From assembly GCF_030272615.1 (NCBI RefSeq), contig NC_081412.1:339814870-339878869 (forward strand): a stretch of 64,000 nt of DNA. Reading direction: 5' to 3'. The first letter of the stretch is position 1, and each line of letters opens with the position of its first letter. Origin of the DNA: Cryptomeria japonica (Eukaryota > Streptophyta > Pinopsida > Cupressales > Cupressaceae). Below, piece after piece: positions 59,601 to 64,000 of the stretch. Both the position numbers and the translations under genes were made by a program. The notes below the pieces were generated by a model. It made no database searches and had not been told where the DNA came from. It worked only from the letters and a program-made list of their open reading frames with translations.

Positions 59601-60125
59601 AGCTTAAGAGTTTGGCATAGGTTGCCACAAGAAAAGTTGGATGTTCTACAATAAAATGACATTATTCCTACCATAACCATGTATATAGAATTTGGAGAAC
59701 TTCTAGAGAATAAATCCCTTGTTCTGAAAGAACTCATTCAAGAAATTGACGACGCCTCGAGATTGCGCATGGAAATGGTGCAAGATGTTGTTTCACATTT
59801 TGAGAAAATCTCTTGTAAGATTGTAAGTCAAGATGAGGAGTTGTTGTCTGAAGAAGTTCTTTCTGACTTGAGAAGAAAGATTTATTAGGAATGGGAAGCT
59901 GAGCAGTTTTCAGTTACATCAATTGAGGCTTTGGTGAAATACCAAACCTTTTTGGAAGAAATTCAAACTGTTCTAGAGAAACATAGACTTACAGTTCTTA
60001 GCTGCTGTGATGTTGTTATCAAAACGGTTGCTGTTGCCAACAATACCAATGAGCCAAATCCCTATGAGCTGCGATGAACAATCCAGAAGTTTGAAGAATA
60101 CATGGCTAAACATGCTGCTGCATAA
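56657..60125 (+). pseudogene. Long unidentified protein, about 1150 codons, helical and coiled-coil
   Basis: The likely start is ATG 56657 (MASSVDHDVALTLLDFYCSI); the frame is open further upstream to 56495. The first part runs to a TAG at 58226. The same frame resumes and ends at 58595-58597, and a further open stretch reaches 58757. A shift near 58730 moves into another frame that continues with single stops at 59049, 59652, 59886 and 60076 to TAA at 60123. The N-terminal half is compact and rich in Trp, Tyr and Cys (SVAALEPESILACAAHFDQE; FLQFPTFTYMSVGCYNRQPY); the C-terminal half is acidic then coiled-coil (YDELLTKKDKLKEENLQLIS). No catalytic motif was recognised. A stop-interrupted relative may lie at 31896-33284, which suggests a repeat-borne gene family rather than a host gene. 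Confidence 0.7.
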
Positions 60126-60714
60126 GTGTCTTTTGACACTTAATTTTTATTTCAGAATTGTAAAATTGTAGTTTTCTTTCAACAAGTTTACATGTAAAAA
60201 CAATTTTTTAATGGCAAGTAGACTCATCACTTGCACTTTTGTAATTACAAGTAAACAAAGATAGTAAACCGCTGCCCAAGTAAACATTCATACTCATAGT
60301 AAATGCCCAAGTTGAAGTTTTACAATGAAAAGCCAAAAAAAAAAGGCATCTCCCTATTGTCTGTCAGTCTGAAAACAAAATAATGTTAAGTGATCAGAAC
60401 AGAAAAGTTTTCTAGCTGATTTTTAGAAAAAAATTGTCAAAATTTTAGCAGGCACGTGGGCTAAAGATTTCAGTGTTTCCAAGGATGAGGGTGACAAGTT
60501 CAAAAAGACTGACATAGCAGCATCATAAAGTATCTAGGGATCCATCATGGTCGAAGCTCCTCTTTAAGGTCATCAATGGGTTCATGGAAAAGTGCTCATT
60601 AGTTTTGTATTCACAAGGTTCAACAATTTTAATAGGCTCCAAGAAAATTTTGTCATACTCAAGAAGATTTAATCAAGTTTGCAAGTCAAAGTCATTTAAA
60701 AAAATTTAAAATAG
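60126..60714. other. 3' flank of the long gene
   Basis: It has further ACTTGT/ACAAGT words (60180-60262) and the 20-base word AAGATAGTAAACCGCTGCCC (60258-60277) that reappears in the gypsy fragment at 61409-61428. Confidence 0.5.
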
Positions 60715-62220
60715 GCAACAGGGCTTGAGCTAGGACTAATGTGTCCCATATCCAATAACTTCTCCATCGTTTTCTCAATCTCCTCTGTGTATCTCTTTGG
60801 AAACCAATAAGGAGTACTGATAGTGGGCTTAGAGCCCATCTCTAGCTCAATCACATCCTCAGAACCCCTGTCAAGAGAATCTTAGGAGGAATGTCAATGA
60901 AATCCACACTGTGCTTATTCAAAATGGATTGGATATCCACATGATACTATTCATCACCACTAGAAGGGATTTTAGAAGAAATCAAACACTGGACCACCCA
61001 AGCAACGTCACCATATTTAAATATACTCTCCATCCTCTTACCAGTCATGATCTTGAGTGCGCCATTGGACATACCCTTTAGAACCATCTTCTTTCCATCC
61101 ACTCTAAACTTCAGCTCCATGGTTTAAAGGTTTTTGTGAGTACTTCCCTAATGAGTGTAACCATTGAATTCCCGAGACTATACATTGGTCTCCCCAATGC
61201 CTACTACATAAAAATCATCGATCACAATGCAATTACCCAATGTTATACTCAACTATGGAACTCACTTAGTACAAGTCAATGTGAAGCCATATGCAACCAT
61301 CACACTGAAACCTTTGAAGCCATATACATTGGTCTCCCCAATGTCTATAAACCCCTCTTGGCCACTAGGGCTTCATCTATAAAGTTTTGGGTTACCACAT
61401 TATCAATCAAGATAGTAAACCGCTGCCCTAGTAAGACCCCTCTTACTCTGAATTAATTACACCTAAGAGTATTAGAATGGGTGGTGATGGTTCCCCCTTC
61501 TCTTCTTCCAATAGATGTCATTCCACATTAGTCGATTCCTCATTTGAGTGATCCTACTCACTGTCAGTAGCTCCTTCTATCTTCTCCTCAACATCTGAAA
61601 CCACTACAATGTAATGAACCTTCTCTTTTCCCAAACACTTGTGACTAGGCTACCAAGGTTCTTTGCAAGAGAAGCAAATCTTTTTCGTGTGTACTTCATT
61701 CGTAACCTCATCATCCATGTTCTTCCTCTTTGGCAGCTCATTTTGGAACTGTTTCTTATCCTTCTTTGGTGGAAATGGTTTTGGCTGGGATTTTGTTTAG
61801 GTGCTTAATTCTCCATGTTACGGGCCCTCTTGATGGAATCTTGTGCAAGGTATTCAGATCAAATTCTTTGACCCAACCACAAAGTGGTTTTATCAATCCC
61901 TCCATAAATACAACAATCAACCTATGCTCTAAAACATCAGTGACCATAACTGAGAGTTTTTGGAACTCTAATGTAGGAGCGAACTACTCCCACCTATCTC
62001 AATTGTGCCAATTCTCTGAAGTGTAGCTCAAGGTCCTTTTTGCCAAACCTGTTAATCAACCTTTGTGTAAAATCAGCATATGAGGTAACACTATCTTGTC
62101 CCAAGGTCACTAACCCATGGTACCACCACCCACGAGCCTTCAAAGGGTGCACACATTGCGAAGTCCTCCAAAGAAGGATCCATGCATATTAGAACGCTTT
62201 AAATCCTTATCAATACTTAG
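60715..62220 (-). pseudogene. Second gypsy gag-pol fragment
   Basis: In reverse reading order: gag near 62200-61800 (VVPWVSDLG-like; MVTDVLEHRLIVVFMEGLIK at 61947, matching MVTGILERRLAILFVEGLYE of the full element), a zinc knuckle near 61690-61640 (CFSCKEPW, then SHKC), the protease near 61430-61385 (RFTILIDNVVTQNFID, where DNV replaces DSG), and the linker toward RT ending near 60720. RT, RNase H, integrase and LTRs are missing. Between knuckle and linker, ATACATTGGTCTCCCCAATG occurs at about 61182 and 61323, a local duplication. Many stops. Confidence 0.82.
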
Positions 62221-62317
62221 CGCAGCCTTTTATGGGTTCTCCAAAGCCATCTGTGGCCTCTTCAAAGTAGTTGCAGCCTTTACAAGTTATTGTACCATTA
62301 TTTGGAGGGGGTCATAC

Positions 62318-62830
62318 CATAGCAGCAAAAAACATTTGGGGAAAAAATCGGCAAACCAAAAGTATAATTATTTTTGAGAAAAACGTGAAAAATTTGGATT
62401 TTGAAAAAAAACATATAAATTGTAAAAAAAGATACAAAAACTATTTATTTTCCAATTTAAGGGCATTTCCATAGCATACAGATATAGAGAGTTTATAAAA
62501 TAGAGAGTTTAATGGTTTAACCCATAAATTGTCAAAAATAGATTATTCTTGTTCATATTCATATTGCTGACTATATTGCATTGCACAAAACATACTTTAT
62601 AGTACTTAAATAATAACACTAGATGGTGATAGTTGTACAAAGTCAACATATAAATGAAGTACAAAGTTCCAACAACTCAAATGTAGCCAATGACTCTTGC
62701 TAGTACAAATAGAACACTCATGCTAGAGAGTAGGAGGTCCCAATGATGAAGTTCTTGGGTAAGAGCCCGTCCTAGCTCATTGAGTAATATGAGGATCCAA
62801 GTTCGTCTCCACTAGGATCTCAAAATCCTT
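62318..62830 (-). mobile_element. hAT terminal fragment D
   Basis: It starts CATAGCAGCAAAAAACATTT and contains GGGCATTTCCATAGCATACA near 62460. The reverse-strand transposase tail, RTGSYPRTSSLGPPTL, is near 62780-62730. It matches the last 500-700 bp of copies A and B and is broken before the dimerisation domain. It lies beside the gypsy fragment. Confidence 0.82.
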
Positions 62831-64000
62831 GCTCAAGAAAATCTCTTGGTGTAGGTTTGATGTAATAGTTTTTTAGTTAGTGCTACCTTAGTGCATCACT
62901 CACAGCTATATTAAGTTGGCAGAAAACTAGCAAGGGGGTTAAGATGAAGTGAAGTGGAAGAGTAGAATTTGCACTCGAGTAAGCCTAGCCAATATTTGAT
63001 TTATAGTGTAGGGAGTGGATTTAAAAAAACACTTACTTTGCAAGATTTTCTTTATAAATGAAGGTTGGTGCTATAGATTTTCTTTATAGTGTAGAGAGTG
63101 GACTTAAAAAAACACTTACTACTAGTGGAAATCTTTAATGCATTTTGAGATTAAGAATCAAACAAATTCTATACATATTCTTTATTGTTTACATCGAATT
63201 GATTTTTTTTTGTGATTCTAAATGAACTGAGAGTGGATATTTAACTAGCTAGACATGAAATGATGGTCCTTCCCTAGACCTTCCGTCTACGACTTTATAA
63301 AAAATTCACAATTTTTATTTTGTTATAATTTACATAAAAAAATAGTGTCAAATAAAATAATAAATAACTTTCTTTGTATTATAAGAGGACGAGTGTAGGA
63401 CATGCATTATGAGTTAAGAGGATGAGTTAAGTACATGCATTAGGTTACAATTATAATTATATAGAATTTTTTATTAAATTAAGATTATGATTATAATTAA
63501 TAAAAATATATTAATTGATTTTTAAATTAGATTTAATTTTTAAAATTATAATTATAATTATTATTAAAAATTCTAAATTAAGATTATGATTATAATTAAT
63601 AAAAAATATATTTTATTGATTTTTAAATGAGATTTACTTTTTTACAATTATTATTGAAATGATTAATAGAAATTCTAAAAAATATTATAAATTCAATAAT
63701 AAAATAAATATATTCTTAATTATTATGGTCTGATTTTACAATCAAGCATGGTTTATCATGACAAGGCTTGAAAGAAAGCGATTGCTTAGTCTGGATCTCC
63801 GATCGAAGAGGAATAAGGCATCATGACTACTGTGTAGGAGGCACATGGGAACGAATCGCCTAATTGCCTTTCCTCTGAACCTTTGCCGTCACCTCCTCCC
63901 CTCATTGATCCTTCTTTGGGAGGAGAGTAGATGCTGATTCTACTGCTTCTTCACCTTATAATAATTGAGAATTGGGGAAATGAGACGAGAATTCAGCAAG
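62831..64000. repeat. AT-rich right end with two tandem duplications
   Basis: An 83-bp-period duplication begins at 63001 and 63084 (TTATAGTGTAGGGAGTGGAT with changes, then AAAAAAACACTTACT). A 99-bp-period duplication begins at 63476 and 63575 (AAATTAAGATTATGATTATA). The final 250 bp is less AT-rich but no gene could be supported. Confidence 0.7.

Noticed and set aside
63831-63948. Short Pro-rich frame beginning ATGACTACTG
   Set aside because: It contains an early stop and has no recognisable domain; the window ends soon after.

Overview
The window is nuclear DNA of a seed plant, most likely a gymnosperm. The reasons are a very low density of host genes, long AT-rich spacers, heavily decayed and nested transposons of several ages, plant Ty1/copia and chromovirus Ty3/gypsy elements, plant hAT elements, and fragments of PLS-type pentatricopeptide (PPR) genes. 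The gymnosperm placement is an inference. I found no rRNA, tRNA, organellar, bacterial or CRISPR sequence.

Layout, left to right. At 1-5372 is the 3' part of a copia element (an almost intact pol frame, polypurine tracts and one LTR). At 5552-6300 are PPR gene fragments. At 6511-6975 is a MITE with perfect 12-bp terminal repeats. A second copy of that MITE (11048-15524) is split by a complete 4055-bp hAT transposon (11334-15388) with an 8-bp target duplication. An LTR with primer-binding site, in reverse orientation, lies at 19730-20430. From 20.5 to 30.7 kb there is an unusual block: a spliced forward gene (20931-23728) converging on a reverse gene (30423-27524) that carries transposase-like motifs not typical of the common plant superfamilies, with a 360-bp tandem array between them. 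At 30739-31824 are a GA microsatellite and a 1-kb array of palindromic GGGGTCATATGGTGTCC-like words. Next come a decayed reverse gene (31896-33284) and a reverse PPR pseudogene (34386-36150).

A full-length chromovirus-type gypsy element (36661-43707) is delimited by its two LTRs and a TATAT target duplication. A second, badly decayed hAT copy lies at about 45.7-48.4 kb. Two spliced exons of an unidentified gene lie at 48797-49494 on the reverse strand. A 1267-bp solo LTR (52169-53435) is flanked by AAAAC. The largest non-retroviral reading frame (56657-60125, about 1150 codons with a few lesions) follows a leader holding six hairpin-forming repeats. The right end carries a second gypsy fragment (60715-62220), an hAT end fragment (62318-62830) and AT-rich tandem duplications.

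Few genes here work together in the usual sense. The informative relationships are between elements: one hAT family is present as four copies, one MITE family as two, gypsy gag-pol of the same kind twice, and the 31.9-kb and 56.7-kb reading frames appear to be distant relatives. Every transposase or polymerase in the window except the truncated copia pol has internal stops or frameshifts, so most are probably not autonomous now. All boundaries come from reading repeats and flanks by eye.
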